Positions 1 through 9,416 are shown, counted from the stretch's first letter. The stretch is 64,000 nt of DNA from Acinetobacter brisouioides (GCF_004331075.1 NZ_SJNX01000008.1:62001-126000); one strand, 5' to 3'. The notes: generated by a model from the letters alone, not told the origin. Numbers and translations: made by a program.

Positions 1-1266
1 TTTCGCCGCATTTTCATAACCAATCACAGGATTAAGTGCAGTCACCAGCATTAAAGAATTATGTAAAAAGTGGTCAATTTTTTCGCGGTTTGGCTCAATT
101 CCCACAGCACAATGATCATTAAAGCTATTACATACATCACCAAGCAATTGAATCGACTGCAATAAATTAAATGCAATCACAGGCATAAACACATTCAACT
201 CAAAGTTACCTGACGCACCCGCAATATTAATCGTGGTGTCATTTCCCAAGACCTGAGCAACCACCATGGTCATGGCTTCACTCTGTGTCGGATTGACTTT
301 CCCTGGCATAATGCTTGAGCCTGGCTCATTTTCAGGGATACGTAACTCACCAAATCCGCAACGTGGGCCACTGGCTAACCAGCGAATATCATTTGCGATT
401 TTATTTAGGCTGATTGCAAGGGTTTTCAATGCACCCGATGCAAATACCGCAGCATCACGCCCAGCCAATGCTTCGAATTTGTTTGGTGCAGTAACAAAAG
501 GCAAGCCAGTCAGTTGTGCCAGTTGTTGTGCAGCTTTCACGGCATAGTCTGGATGGGCATTTAACCCTGTACCCACAGCCGTCCCACCCAATGGCAGCTC
601 ATACAAGCCTTCAAGGGCTTGATTCAGGCGCTTTAAACCATGATCAAGCTGTGAGACATAACCGCTAAATTCTTGCCCTAATGTCAACGGTGTTGCATCT
701 TGTAAATGTGTTCGGCCAATTTTGACAATTTGCTGAAATTCATCTGACTTTTGCTGCAAGGTATCACGAAGGCGTTTCACCGCAGGAATCAGCAGTTCAT
801 TAATTTGCACACTCGCTGCAACATGAATCGCAGTTGGAAATGAGTCATTGGTCGATTGTGCGCGGTTCACGTGATCATTCGGATGGACAGGCTTTTGTGA
901 ACCCAAAGGGTTGCCTAGTTTTTGGTTAGCAATATTGGCAATCACTTCATTACAGTTCATGTTACTTTGCGTACCCGAACCTGTTTGCCAAACTACCAGT
1001 GGAAATTGTGCATCCCACTGCCCCGCAATGACTTCTTCAGCCGCATCGACAATATAATTTGCCAGTTCTTGTGAAATCTGTTTCAACTCCGCATTGGTTA
1101 ATGCAGCTGCCTTCTTGACCAGCCCCATGCCACGAATCATGGCGCGAGGTAAACGCTCTTGACCAATTTTAAAGTTTTGTAAGCTGCGCTGGGTTTGCGC
1201 TCCCCACAACGCATCATTTGGGACTTCAACTTCACCCATAGTGTCATGTTCAATACGTATTTTCAT
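1..1266 (-). CDS. fumC: Class II fumarate hydratase, 3' end cut by window edge
   Basis: Fumarase interconverts fumarate and malate in the TCA cycle; class II enzymes are iron-independent cytosolic homotetramers. The reading frame starts [13 protein letters not shown] and stays open for 422 codons to the left edge. It carries the superfamily signature [11 protein letters not shown] at about residues 316-326, the [10 protein letters not shown] histidine segment near 185, and the [10 protein letters not shown] substrate loop. The usual length is about 460-470 residues, so roughly 40 C-terminal residues lie outside the window. The aspartase and argininosuccinate lyase relatives share the fold, but the whole pattern, including the N-terminal [10 protein letters not shown] stretch, fits FumC best. 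Confidence 0.95.
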   Translation of the reverse strand, partial: MKIRIEHDTMGEVEVPNDALWGAQTQRSLQNFKIGQERLPRAMIRGMGLVKKAAALTNAELKQISQELANYIVDAAEEVIAGQWDAQFPLVVWQTGSGTQSNMNCNEVIANIANQKLGNPLGSQKPVHPNDHVNRAQSTNDSFPTAIHVAASVQINELLIPAVKRLRDTLQQKSDEFQQIVKIGRTHLQDATPLTLGQEFSGYVSQLDHGLKRLNQALEGLYELPLGGTAVGTGLNAHPDYAVKAAQQLAQLTGLPFVTAPNKFEALAGRDAAVFASGALKTLAISLNKIANDIRWLASGPRCGFGELRIPENEPGSSIMPGKVNPTQSEAMTMVVAQVLGNDTTINIAGASGNFELNVFMPVIAFNLLQSIQLLGDVCNSFNDHCAVGIEPNREKIDHFLHNSLMLVTALNPVIGYENAAK

Positions 1267-1381
1267 AACCTTCCTCTAGCTCTAGTTTTTATCGTTTACT
1301 TATATCTAATGATTTACATTATCACCTTAAGCATCATACTAAGCTAAAAGGTTTTAGTAAATAATTATCATTTTCTTATAA

Positions 1382-2383
1382 TTATGCGCCACGATAAAAT
1401 CGCCACTGATCCTGTAGCATCTGTGCGACTGTCCGTTGCGCAGTCCAAGCTAACTCTTGCCTTGCTTTAGTTACATCTGCACCAATCTGATCTAATACAC
1501 TTTGATTTAAATGATGTGCAACATTCAGCATTGGGATTTTAGTACCTGTAACTTCTTCTGTGGTGTGAATCAACTGTGCAATACTTACCACATCTTCTCT
1601 GGCAATATTGAACACCTCATAGCAGTGTTGTTGTTTTCCCAACCATTCCAGTGTTTTTTCCAAAGCATCACAGACATCCAAAATATGTACAAAACTGCGC
1701 TCAACCGTATGATCCTGAGTTTTGGCAGCCTGATATAACTCTATACCTTCGCGCTCATGATTCGCAGCTTGCATCAACAATCCCATAATACTCTTTGGTA
1801 ATTTAGGGACAAATTCTCCCCAAAAACCCTGTTCAAATGCACCAGCAACATTGGCAAGACGTAATATAGCCATATTCCATTCATTGTCGTGCTGAAATAC
1901 ATCAGCAAGAATTTTTTCCATCATTTGCTGTGACTGTACGTAAGGATTAGCACAGTGATAGTTCAACGGTGCAGTTTCTGAAAGCTTCGTTTCAGAACAT
2001 CCATAAACCATCAGGCTCGATAAATGCACAAAATTTCGACAACCGATCCGTTGCATCATACGTACGATGCTCATTAAAGCACTCAAATTATTGTTATAAT
2101 ACTCAATCGGTTTCAAGGCTGATTCCTGTACTGATTTAAATCCTGCACAATGAATCACCACATCAATCGGGTACTGTTCTACAAATTTGGTTAATGCAGG
2201 TGTATTACGCACATCAACCTGTAAAAATGGAATATATTGCCCTGCGATATATTGCAAACGGTCTAAGGTATGCGGATGACTATTGACTAAATTATCAACC
2301 AACACAACTTGTTGCCCTTTAGACAATAAGTGCAATGCAATATGCGAACCTATAAAACCTAAACCACCTGTAATTAAAATCAT
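1382..2383 (-). CDS. GalE-like NAD-dependent epimerase with altered YxxxK motif
   Basis: Extended short-chain dehydrogenase of 333 residues resembling UDP-glucose 4-epimerase. The Rossmann motif GGLGFIGS is at residues 6-13, VDNL follows at 29-32, and the serine segment SSLMVYG is at 122-128. In GalE the catalytic pair is YxxxK. Here the aligned stretch reads NPYVQSQQMMEKIL, so Tyr148 is kept but the lysine position is Gln152. That lysine anchors the nicotinamide ribose and lowers the tyrosine pKa, so normal epimerase activity is doubtful. The gene is divergent from tusD. A GalE-type fold is well supported; the actual substrate and activity are not, so no symbol is given. Confidence 0.8.
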   Translation of the reverse strand: MILITGGLGFIGSHIALHLLSKGQQVVLVDNLVNSHPHTLDRLQYIAGQYIPFLQVDVRNTPALTKFVEQYPIDVVIHCAGFKSVQESALKPIEYYNNNLSALMSIVRMMQRIGCRNFVHLSSLMVYGCSETKLSETAPLNYHCANPYVQSQQMMEKILADVFQHDNEWNMAILRLANVAGAFEQGFWGEFVPKLPKSIMGLLMQAANHEREGIELYQAAKTQDHTVERSFVHILDVCDALEKTLEWLGKQQHCYEVFNIAREDVVSIAQLIHTTEEVTGTKIPMLNVAHHLNQSVLDQIGADVTKARQELAWTAQRTVAQMLQDQWRFYRGA

Positions 2384-2471
2384 TGTATACTTACCTATTG
2401 TTCATTTTTCATGGTTTACCATTCAAAGTCCACGCGAGTGCATAGCCATATTCTTTGTAAAGTGATTTGTT

Positions 2472-2840
2472 ATGAGCACCCTAATTCTTGTCACCGCTTC
2501 TCCACATTCTGTTTTGGCTTGGCATGCACTAGGCACAGTGCAAGCACTCCAAGCTACAAATCAAAGTTTTCGGGTTTTTTTCTATCAGGATGGGGTTATG
2601 GTGGCAAACACCCTGAACTGGTATCCTGATGACCAGCGCCAATTGACACAGGAATGGCAAAAACTCGGTATTCGTTTACCTGTTTGTGTCAGTGCAGCGT
2701 TAGCTAGGGGCATTACTGATCAAGAAAATGCCGAACGCCACCAATTAACACAATTTAACCTCGCATCAGGCTTTGAGCTGGTTGGTCTAGGGGAATTCGC
2801 CGATGCTGTTCAAAACACCACTCGTTTAGTTCAATTCTAG
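2472..2840 (+). CDS. tusD: Sulfurtransferase TusD (DsrE family)
   Basis: Subunit of the TusBCD complex, which passes persulfide sulfur from TusA to TusE during 2-thiolation of the tRNA wobble uridine. The protein has 122 residues, close to the usual TusD length, and carries the expected active cysteine in LPVCVSAA (Cys72) within a DsrE-like fold. It is first in a four-gene rightward set tusD-tusC-tusB-tusE with short gaps, the usual gammaproteobacterial order. TusA is not in the window. Confidence 0.9.
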   Translation: MSTLILVTASPHSVLAWHALGTVQALQATNQSFRVFFYQDGVMVANTLNWYPDDQRQLTQEWQKLGIRLPVCVSAALARGITDQENAERHQLTQFNLASGFELVGLGEFADAVQNTTRLVQF

Positions 2841-2882
2841 AAGCTTTGCACGTGTGTTTTGTTGTTTTTAAAAGGTAGTTCT

Positions 2883-3233
2883 GTGAAAACTGTTCTTGTT
2901 ATTTTAACTCAAGCCAATCTAATGCAAGCACAAAGCAATGAAAGCTTGTCTGCAACGATGGTACTAGCAACATTTGGCTGTCAGGTCAAAGTCTTATTTA
3001 AAGATGCGGCATTAAGCCTACTCAAAAATGATTTGGTTTTTAATCCATCGACACATGCCTTCAAACTCGGCTCAAACATGGTAGATAGTTTTGAGTTTTA
3101 TGACCTCACGCCGATTTATGTGGAACGTCAGCAACAGCAGCATGCTTTTGTGAAACAAAGTCAACATGAAATTGAGTTTATTGAACTCAATCCAGAATTT
3201 CTACAAAATTTTGAACACGTGCTTTACTGGTAA
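2883..3233 (+). CDS. tusC: Sulfurtransferase TusC (DsrF family)
   Basis: Second subunit of the TusBCD sulfur relay. I place the start at the GTG that gives MKTVLVILTQANL, because AAGG lies about 7 bases upstream of it; a longer frame from an upstream TTG has no such site. The product is 116 residues, typical of DsrF/TusC, with the family pattern of a hydrophobic beta strand followed by a helix and the ATFGCQVKVLFKDAAL segment. Identification rests strongly on its position between TusD and TusB. Confidence 0.87.
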   Translation: MKTVLVILTQANLMQAQSNESLSATMVLATFGCQVKVLFKDAALSLLKNDLVFNPSTHAFKLGSNMVDSFEFYDLTPIYVERQQQQHAFVKQSQHEIEFIELNPEFLQNFEHVLYW

Positions 3234-3238
3234 ATATC

Positions 3239-3520
3239 ATGTCAAATTCAACACTCTTTTTAATTCAGGGCGATTATAGTAAAGCAACGTCATTGCTCGC
3301 ACAGCTGCAACAAATGGCAACCCCACAAGATCATGTTGTGTTAATGGCAGAATCCGTTTTACTGTATGCTAAACCTGCCTTAAAACTTTATACATGCTAT
3401 ATGCTTAAAGCCGATGCAGACATCTTACCCGAAGCAAATTCTACCAGTTTGAATATCATTGATTATTCAGAGTTTACTACTTTATTATTGCAACATACAC
3501 GCTGCATCAGCTTGAAATAA
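3239..3520 (+). CDS. tusB: Sulfurtransferase TusB (DsrH family)
   Basis: Third subunit of the TusBCD complex, 93 residues, matching the small size of DsrH proteins. The N terminus (STLFLIQGDYSKATSLL) has the expected beta-strand and helix pattern, and a cysteine lies near the C terminus (HTRCISLK). The start codon follows the tusC stop by five bases, so the genes are probably translationally coupled. The family is short and divergent, so the call depends partly on neighbours. Confidence 0.82.
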   Translation: MSNSTLFLIQGDYSKATSLLAQLQQMATPQDHVVLMAESVLLYAKPALKLYTCYMLKADADILPEANSTSLNIIDYSEFTTLLLQHTRCISLK

Positions 3521-3531
3521 TTGAGAAAAAT

Positions 3532-3843
3532 ATGACTTTACAACTCGACCAAGATGGCCATTTGCTAGATTATCGAATTTGGAATGAGGATATTGCTCAA
3601 GAACTTGCAAACAGTCTAGACATTCAACTTACTGCATGGCATTTTGAAATTTTACATGCAGTTCGCCAATTTTATCAGCAATTTGGACACTCACCAGCAA
3701 CCCGCCCTCTGATCAAATATTTGATGAAAAGCGTCAGCCCAGAGATTAATAATGCTGTATTGCAACAACAATTCAATACAGGTTTAGTCGCTCGTCATCT
3801 CAGTCGTCTTGCGGGTGTACCTAAACCTGCCAATTGTTTATAA
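3532..3843 (+). CDS. tusE: Sulfur relay protein TusE (DsrC family)
   Basis: TusE takes persulfide from TusBCD and delivers it to MnmA for 2-thiouridine synthesis at tRNA position 34. The 103-residue protein shows the DsrC pattern throughout: the DGHLLDYRIWNEDIAQELA start, the central LHAVRQFYQQFGHSPATRPL segment and the C-terminal arm LAGVPKPANCL. The penultimate Cys102 is the sulfur-carrying residue of the family. Last gene of the tus set, followed by a bidirectional terminator. Confidence 0.92.
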   Translation: MTLQLDQDGHLLDYRIWNEDIAQELANSLDIQLTAWHFEILHAVRQFYQQFGHSPATRPLIKYLMKSVSPEINNAVLQQQFNTGLVARHLSRLAGVPKPANCL

Positions 3844-3856
3844 ATTTCATCTCAAT

Positions 3857-3882
3857 AAAAAAAGCGCCGAAGCGCTTTTTTT
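3857..3882. terminator. Bidirectional terminator between tusE and ppiD
   Basis: Arms AAAAAAAGCGC and GCGCTTTTTTT pair perfectly around a CGAA tetraloop. With A-runs on one side and T-runs on the other it can end transcription from both converging genes. Confidence 0.9.
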
Positions 3883-3885
3883 ATT

Positions 3886-5754
3886 TTATTTGATTTTTGC
3901 TTTGGACTTTAAATATTCAACATAATCCGCAAGCTCTTGCTCACTACGGCTCTGTTGATACCAATTTTGCAATTGTTGCATTTGTTCTGCACTAATGGCT
4001 TTCATATCCATTGGCACAACCTTAGACACTGCAATCACTATCATCTCATTTGGTAAAGTTGTAGTTGCAACAGACCACATGCCTTCTTTTGGTGTTGGTA
4101 GCGTAAATGCAATGTTAGATACTTCTTTCTTCAAGCCTTGACGCGGGAACACGCCTGCTTTCTGAAACTTAATGCTTGATTGCGCCAATACTTGTGCAGC
4201 AGGTTGTGTTTTAAAACCATTGAATGTCGCTGCCAAATGCTGTTTTGCGACAACTTCAGCTTTTTGATCAAGCACTTTTGCACGAATCGCAGCGGTTGCC
4301 TGAGCTAAAGATTGTGTGCCTGGAGCATAATAGTTGCGCACTTTAACCCAAACTACACTACCATTTGCTAACTGAATGCTACTTGATGCATTACGATCAC
4401 CATTTTTCACATCATCATTAAAGAGTTTGCTTTTTACAGATGTATCACTTAAGTACGGATCTCTGGTCCAAACAGTCACTGCTTTTGCAGATTGTACTTT
4501 GGCAGCTTTTACTTGCTGGGTCACAACATCCAAAGCATCATTGCTAATGACAGTATCATTTAATTTATTGACAGCATCACTAAACGCATTGGCTTTTTTA
4601 CTTTTCTCAATATCTGCAACCAATTGTGATTTCATCGCATCAAGCGATGCAATTTTTGCATTTGGTGTTTTCACTTCAATAATGTGATAACCAAAAGTTG
4701 TTTTTACTGGCTGTGAAACTTGGTCATCTGCCAAAGTAGCAACAGCACCATCAAACTCTTTTGAGCCTAACGTACCTGCTTTATAGCCATCCAGTAAACC
4801 GCCTTTATCTTTCGATGTTGGGTCTTCAGAATACTGTTTTGCAGCATCTGCAAATGACATACCCGCTTTAATTTTTGCTTCAATATCATTTGCAAGTTTC
4901 AACGCAGCAGCATCACCACGATTATCATGGCTAATTAAAATATGGCGAACTTCTTTTGCCACATTTTTTTTCTGAGTTACTACATATTTGCTATATGCCT
5001 GCTGAATTTCAGCATCTGTTGGTGCAGCAGTCGATGTATTCATCATGGCTGATGTTAACACAACATAATCAACATCAACACTCGCATTTTGTTTGAAACT
5101 GCTTTTGTGTTTATTGTAATAGTCTGCAATTTCCTGACTGCTTGCAGTTAACCCTTTTTTATATTCATCTAGTTTAACGCTCGCCAAATAAATCTCACGC
5201 TGTTCAGTTTGAATTGTTGCCAAACGCTGAATATCGCTCTTGTCGAGTAATGTGTAATTAGAAATCGTTCCTGAAAGCATTTTTAATGCCTGATCTTTAC
5301 GCAAATTTGCAATCAAGGCTTCCTTGGTCATGCCACTGCTACGCAAATAACGACCAAAAGCTTCATCACTAAATTTACCATTGACTTGAAATTCAGGTAC
5401 TTGTGACAACATGGTCACAAACTGCGCATCACTTAGATTCAAGCCAATTTTTTGTGCTTGTTGAAGCAGTAACTGACGAGCAATTAGGGTATCTAGTGCA
5501 TTATTACGAATCGCATCCATATTGAGTAAAGATGCATCACCTTGAACATATTGCAAATATTGCTGTTGATAAGCCTTAACCAAATCATCAAGATCTTTAT
5601 TTGTAATGTCTTGACCATTTATTGTTTTAGCTACATCGGTTTTTTTCGATCCACTAAAATATCCTTCAATACCTACTAACGCTAAAGGAGTCAGGAATAA
5701 CACCAGCAATGCGATGCCCAACCAACCTTTGATCAGTTTACGAAACGATTCCAT
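3886..5754 (-). CDS. ppiD: Periplasmic folding chaperone PpiD (SurA-N/parvulin)
   Basis: Inner-membrane-anchored periplasmic chaperone near the Sec translocon that helps outer-membrane proteins fold. The 622 residues start with a short cytoplasmic stretch and a single membrane segment at about 11-29. A SurA-N-like chaperone region follows, then a parvulin domain at roughly 265-365 (KEVRHILISHDNRG through TTFGYHIIEVKTP), and a long C-terminal chaperone region. The length is typical. It is transcribed in the same direction as the HU gene just upstream, the conserved hupB-ppiD neighbourhood, but a terminator separates them. Confidence 0.93.
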   Translation of the reverse strand: MESFRKLIKGWLGIALLVLFLTPLALVGIEGYFSGSKKTDVAKTINGQDITNKDLDDLVKAYQQQYLQYVQGDASLLNMDAIRNNALDTLIARQLLLQQAQKIGLNLSDAQFVTMLSQVPEFQVNGKFSDEAFGRYLRSSGMTKEALIANLRKDQALKMLSGTISNYTLLDKSDIQRLATIQTEQREIYLASVKLDEYKKGLTASSQEIADYYNKHKSSFKQNASVDVDYVVLTSAMMNTSTAAPTDAEIQQAYSKYVVTQKKNVAKEVRHILISHDNRGDAAALKLANDIEAKIKAGMSFADAAKQYSEDPTSKDKGGLLDGYKAGTLGSKEFDGAVATLADDQVSQPVKTTFGYHIIEVKTPNAKIASLDAMKSQLVADIEKSKKANAFSDAVNKLNDTVISNDALDVVTQQVKAAKVQSAKAVTVWTRDPYLSDTSVKSKLFNDDVKNGDRNASSSIQLANGSVVWVKVRNYYAPGTQSLAQATAAIRAKVLDQKAEVVAKQHLAATFNGFKTQPAAQVLAQSSIKFQKAGVFPRQGLKKEVSNIAFTLPTPKEGMWSVATTTLPNEMIVIAVSKVVPMDMKAISAEQMQQLQNWYQQSRSEQELADYVEYLKSKAKIK

Positions 5755-5846
5755 AAGTATTCCAATATTTTATTTGTGTGCGATTTTAACTGAAATCTAT
5801 AAATGAATGAACGGATTTGCCTTGTTTATTTCGCCAATTCAATAAA

Positions 5847-5868
5847 AAACGCGCCTTTAGGCGCGTTT
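5847..5868 (-). terminator. Terminator downstream of the HU gene
   Basis: Arms AAACGCGCC and GGCGCGTTT around TTTA, with an A-run that gives a U-tract on the minus strand. It lies just after the HU gene and before ppiD. Confidence 0.85.
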
Positions 5869-5884
5869 AATTGGCTGTCTTATC

Positions 5885-6157
5885 TTATGCAACAGCGTCT
5901 TTCAAGCCTTTACCTGCTTTAAAGCTAGGTACTTTACTGGCTTCAATGTGCAATTCTGCACCAGTTTTTGGGTTACGGCCTGTACGCGCACTGCGCTCTT
6001 TGACGCTAAATGTACCAAAGCCCACCAAAGTTACTGTGTCACCCGCTTTTAACGCTTCAGAAATTGAAGCAATAGTCGCATCCAATGCTTTTCCTGCATC
6101 AGTTTTAGACAATCCCCCTTTTGTAGCAATCGCATCAATTAATTCTGATTTATTCAT
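5885..6157 (-). CDS. hupB: DNA-binding protein HU
   Basis: Small histone-like protein that bends and compacts DNA as a dimer. The 90-residue product has the complete HU/IHF fold: [18 protein letters not shown] at the N terminus, the [21 protein letters not shown] beta-arm signature in the middle, and [15 protein letters not shown] at the end. The length matches HU exactly. The HU-beta name follows from the position next to ppiD; the sequence alone cannot separate HU types in a genus that usually carries one. Confidence 0.95.
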   Translation of the reverse strand: MNKSELIDAIATKGGLSKTDAGKALDATIASISEALKAGDTVTLVGFGTFSVKERSARTGRNPKTGAELHIEASKVPSFKAGKGLKDAVA

Positions 6158-6307
6158 GAAGATTACGTCCTCTTAATTTGGTTGTTTAAGATCCAAGGCT
6201 TTCGTATATAACCATACCGCCTTTATAGCAATGCTTGAGGTGAAAAGGCAATACTCATCAAATGCTTTTATAAGGTTTTCCCTGCAAAAAACCATGAAAA
6301 TGCACAT

Positions 6308-6778
6308 TTATTGAGAGCTTTGCGAAAGCTGCTGTCGCAACTCATGATTTTCTTCAATTAACGTATCAACTTTACTGTGCAGTAATAGAATCAATTGTTC
6401 GAGATGCTGAATGTCTTTACTCGATGCCAATCCCAAGCGATTAAGTGAGGTGTTAACACTCTGATCTAGTATTTTTTCGACTTTGTCTTTGGTTTCATAA
6501 ACCGATTCTAAAGCTTTATCTGTCACTTTAGTCACAGTTTGATCTGCAAAATCCAAAGTCTTGGCTTCGAGTTCTTCGCCCACTTTGACTAGCGAGTCAA
6601 AGAATTTATTGCCTTCTTCTTCAGCACGTGAAAATGCACCTAATCCTGCCAACCAAATTTGTTGGGTATACTTGCGAAAATCCAAAGCAGTTTTTTGATT
6701 CTGCTTATTTTTTTTCACTTGCGGCTCAACTGCCATGTCCTCAGATTCATTTTGCTGTTTTATTGTTCTGTTACTCAT
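6308..6778 (-). CDS. Phasin-family protein
   Basis: A 156-residue protein of the phasin type (polyhydroxyalkanoate granule-associated, PhaF/PhaI-like). The core IWLAGLGAFSRAEEEGNKFFDSLVKVGEELE is characteristic of that family, and the rest is predicted long amphipathic helix ending in a coiled coil (SKDIQHLEQLILLLHSKVDTL). I chose the internal ATG (MSNRTIKQQN) because AGGGGA precedes it; an upstream in-frame start lacks a clear site. No PHA synthase, thiolase or reductase is nearby, so granule binding is inferred from family only. It is divergent from the following unknown gene. Confidence 0.8.
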   Translation of the reverse strand: MSNRTIKQQNESEDMAVEPQVKKNKQNQKTALDFRKYTQQIWLAGLGAFSRAEEEGNKFFDSLVKVGEELEAKTLDFADQTVTKVTDKALESVYETKDKVEKILDQSVNTSLNRLGLASSKDIQHLEQLILLLHSKVDTLIEENHELRQQLSQSSQ

Positions 6779-6960
6779 GCAGTTTCCCCTCTCTTTATAT
6801 ATCAACAACTGATTTGCGCATAATCACGTTATAATAACAAAGATATGACTTGAACATTTCCCCAAACTGTTCTACAAAACTACTTCATTTTTTCGACCAT
6901 TTTCATCGTTCGAGGACAATCAGTGAAATCTTTAGATTTTCATTGAGGAATTTTGACTTT

Positions 6961-7608
6961 ATGAGTGAATCTCAGCAAACACAAGAACAGCCCAAGTTAT
7001 TGTTGAACTTTGGCATGATTGCACTAGAAACTTTTTATAGCTTCATTTTTAAACACGATGATGTAGTGCAATTACATGCAAAAGAATTCATAGACCAACA
7101 ACTCACAGTCAAAGTGAATTGTTATATTCCCTATGTTGACTTTTATGTGCGTTTTACTCACAAAGGGATTTTGTTCGACATCCAAGCCCCTGACTCACCT
7201 GTTGACCTTGAAATTAGTGGCACTGTCTTTGGTTATGTTCAAACTTTAGTCTTGGGTCATAAAAAAAGTGTGCGTGGAATTCGCATGTACGGACATGACA
7301 GCCTTAAAGATCCATTCCGAGATCTACTCACCCAACTGGCACTTCCTAAACTCGCTTCTGACTGGAAAAAATGGTTATTTCGTTCAGAACCTGACAGCGA
7401 AGTTGTTGCTTCAAAGAAACGTATTGCACCACTTTTAGAAAAAATTGAATATCAACGCTCTAAAATCAATAGCTTACAAGTTGAAGTTAAACAGTATAAA
7501 AACCGTCTGCGCCACATAGAAAAAAAGCAACACCGTTTAAATAGTTTTTTTATTACGGTAATTGTCATACTTTTATGTACTTTGCTATATAATAGCTGGG
7601 CTAGTTAA
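6961..7608 (+). CDS. Unknown tail-anchored coiled-coil protein
   Basis: I do not recognise this 215-residue protein. The start giving MSESQQTQEQPKLL is preceded by GAGGAA; a longer in-frame extension upstream is less likely. The first 130 residues read like a soluble alpha/beta domain (ALETFYSFIFKHDDVVQLHA; VNCYIPYVDFYVRFTHKG; DLEISGTVFGYVQTLVLG). A basic coiled coil follows (EKIEYQRSKINSLQVEVKQ), and a single hydrophobic segment lies at the extreme C terminus (FFITVIVILLCTLLYNSW). It may therefore be anchored in the inner membrane by its tail, with the bulk in the cytoplasm. It sits between a divergent phasin and iscR; no function is assigned. Confidence 0.7.
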   Translation: MSESQQTQEQPKLLLNFGMIALETFYSFIFKHDDVVQLHAKEFIDQQLTVKVNCYIPYVDFYVRFTHKGILFDIQAPDSPVDLEISGTVFGYVQTLVLGHKKSVRGIRMYGHDSLKDPFRDLLTQLALPKLASDWKKWLFRSEPDSEVVASKKRIAPLLEKIEYQRSKINSLQVEVKQYKNRLRHIEKKQHRLNSFFITVIVILLCTLLYNSWAS

Positions 7609-7661
7609 AACAATTATTCAATCAGCTTAAATTCCGTCTATCTTATTCCTATCAAAAAAAC

Positions 7662-7707
7662 TTGACTATTTTAGTCAGGATTCATAAAATTTAGACATCT
7701 AGTCTAA
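7662..7707 (+). promoter_or_regulatory. iscR promoter with IscR type 1 operator
   Basis: TTGACT (7662-7667), a 17-base spacer and TAAAAT (7685-7690) form a good sigma-70 promoter. The -35 region is embedded in TTGACTATTTTAGTCAG (7662-7678), which fits the core YYGACTRWWWYAGTCRR of the published type 1 IscR site at every position. A second dyad, TTAGAC-N5-GTCTAA (7691-7707), covers the probable transcription start. [2Fe-2S]-IscR binding here would repress the operon, giving the familiar feedback on cluster supply. Confidence 0.85.
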
Positions 7708-7723
7708 ACATGTGTATCGAATT

Positions 7724-8197
7724 ATGCGTTTAACCACTCGCGGTCGCTACGCAGTGACTGCTTTACTCGATTTAGCTTTGCAGCCACCTGAACAAACGAT
7801 CACACTTGCAGAAATTGCAGCACGGCAAACAATTTCAGTCGCTTATCTCGAGCAGTTATTTGCTAAGCTGAAACGTCATGGTTTAGTTTCTAGCGTTCGT
7901 GGTGCAAATGGTGGTTACCATTTAGCAAGAAGCGCAAATGAAATTACTATTTTAGAAATTATTGAAGCTGTCAATGAAACAGTGGATGCGACACGTTGTG
8001 ACCATAAAGGCAACTGTCAAAATGGCGCAATGTGCTTAACTCACGACTTATGGCAAGATCTTTCTCACCATATCGCCGATTATTTAGCAAAAATCTCTTT
8101 AGCTGACCTCATTTCTCGTGACAATGTACAAACTGTCTCGATTCGCCAAAACACAGCACCTTATGAGTCAGACCTATTATCGGTTACAGGTATTTAA
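7724..8197 (+). CDS. iscR: Fe-S cluster regulator IscR
   Basis: Rrf2-family transcription factor that binds a [2Fe-2S] cluster and represses its own operon when clusters are plentiful. The start giving [18 protein letters not shown] matches the family; no strong ribosome site is visible. The protein is 157 residues with an N-terminal winged helix-turn-helix. The cluster ligands Cys92, Cys98 and Cys104 plus His107 lie in [20 protein letters not shown], at the same numbering as E. coli IscR. First gene of iscRSUA-hscBA-fdx and preceded by its own operator. Confidence 0.96.
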   Translation: MRLTTRGRYAVTALLDLALQPPEQTITLAEIAARQTISVAYLEQLFAKLKRHGLVSSVRGANGGYHLARSANEITILEIIEAVNETVDATRCDHKGNCQNGAMCLTHDLWQDLSHHIADYLAKISLADLISRDNVQTVSIRQNTAPYESDLLSVTGI

Positions 8198-8198
8198 C

Positions 8199-9416
8199 AT
8201 GAAACGTCCTATTTATCTTGACTATGCAGCAACAACTCCAGTTGACCCACAAGTTGCTGAACGCATGATGGAATGCTTAACCTTTGATGGTACTTTTGGC
8301 AATCCAGCCTCGCGCTCACATGCTTACGGCTGGCAAGCAGAAGAAAAAGTAGAGTATGCACGTGAACAAGTCGCTAATCTTGTTAAAGCCGATCCACGTG
8401 AGATTGTTTGGACTTCTGGCGCGACTGAATCAGATAACCTTGCACTAAAAGGTGTTGCTCAGTTCTACGCATCTAAAGGCAAACATATCATTACCAGTAA
8501 AATCGAACATAAAGCGGTTTTAGATACTTGCCGTGAGCTTGAAGCAGAAGGCTTTGAAATTACCTATATTGAACCACAACCACAAACAGGTTTGATTACC
8601 CCTGAAATGGTGGCTGCTGAACTTCGTCCAGATACGATTTTAGTGTCCCTCATGATGGTGAACAATGAAATTGGTACGGTAACAGATGTTGCTGCCATTG
8701 GTGAATTGACTCGCGCCAACAAAACTTTCTTGCATGTTGATGCTGCTCAAGCTGCAGGCAAGATTGAAATTGACCTTAGCCAAATGAAAGTTGACCTGAT
8801 GAGTTTCTCTGGTCACAAGATTTATGGTCCTAAAGGGATTGGTGCGCTCTATGTGCGTCGTAGCCCACGTGTTCGCCTAAAAGCACAAATGCACGGTGGC
8901 GGTCATGAACGCGGTATGCGCTCTGGCACACTTGCAACACATCAAATTGTGGGTATGGGCGAAGCATTTGAACTTGCAGGTAAAAATCTGCATGCTGAAC
9001 AAACTCGCTTACGTGTGCTTCGTGACAAATTATGGAATGGCTTGCAAAGTCTGGAGCAAGTTTTCCTCAATGGTCACCCGACATACAATGTTGCCAACTA
9101 TTTAAATGTCAGCTTTAACTTTGTTGAAGGTGAATCTTTAATGATGGCACTTAAAGATGTTGCTGTTTCAAGTGGTTCTGCATGTACTTCTGCAACACTA
9201 GAACCATCTTACGTGTTACGTGCACTAGGTTTGTCTGACGAACTTGCGCACAGTTCAATCCGCTTCAGTTTTGGTAAATACACTACCGAAGAAGACATTG
9301 ATCACGTGATTAGCATTACTCAAACTGCTGTAGAAAAACTCCGTGAGCTTTCACCGCTTTGGGATATGTATAAAGAAGGCATCGACCTTTCAACAGTTGA
9401 ATGGGCAGAACATTAA
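8199..9416 (+). CDS. iscS: Cysteine desulfurase IscS
   Basis: PLP enzyme that takes sulfur from cysteine, forms a persulfide and supplies IscU, and also feeds tRNA thiolation through TusA. The ATG one base after the iscR stop gives [17 protein letters not shown], the family N terminus, and a 405-residue protein of normal length. The PLP lysine is in [11 protein letters not shown] (Lys207) and the mobile catalytic cysteine in SSGSACTSA (Cys329). A longer open frame upstream overlaps iscR and is not needed. Confidence 0.97.
   Translation: MKRPIYLDYAATTPVDPQVAERMMECLTFDGTFGNPASRSHAYGWQAEEKVEYAREQVANLVKADPREIVWTSGATESDNLALKGVAQFYASKGKHIITSKIEHKAVLDTCRELEAEGFEITYIEPQPQTGLITPEMVAAELRPDTILVSLMMVNNEIGTVTDVAAIGELTRANKTFLHVDAAQAAGKIEIDLSQMKVDLMSFSGHKIYGPKGIGALYVRRSPRVRLKAQMHGGGHERGMRSGTLATHQIVGMGEAFELAGKNLHAEQTRLRVLRDKLWNGLQSLEQVFLNGHPTYNVANYLNVSFNFVEGESLMMALKDVAVSSGSACTSATLEPSYVLRALGLSDELAHSSIRFSFGKYTTEEDIDHVISITQTAVEKLRELSPLWDMYKEGIDLSTVEWAEH

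Noticed and set aside
266-547. Rightward 93-codon frame inside fumC
   Set aside because: Antisense shadow of the strongly supported fumC reading frame.
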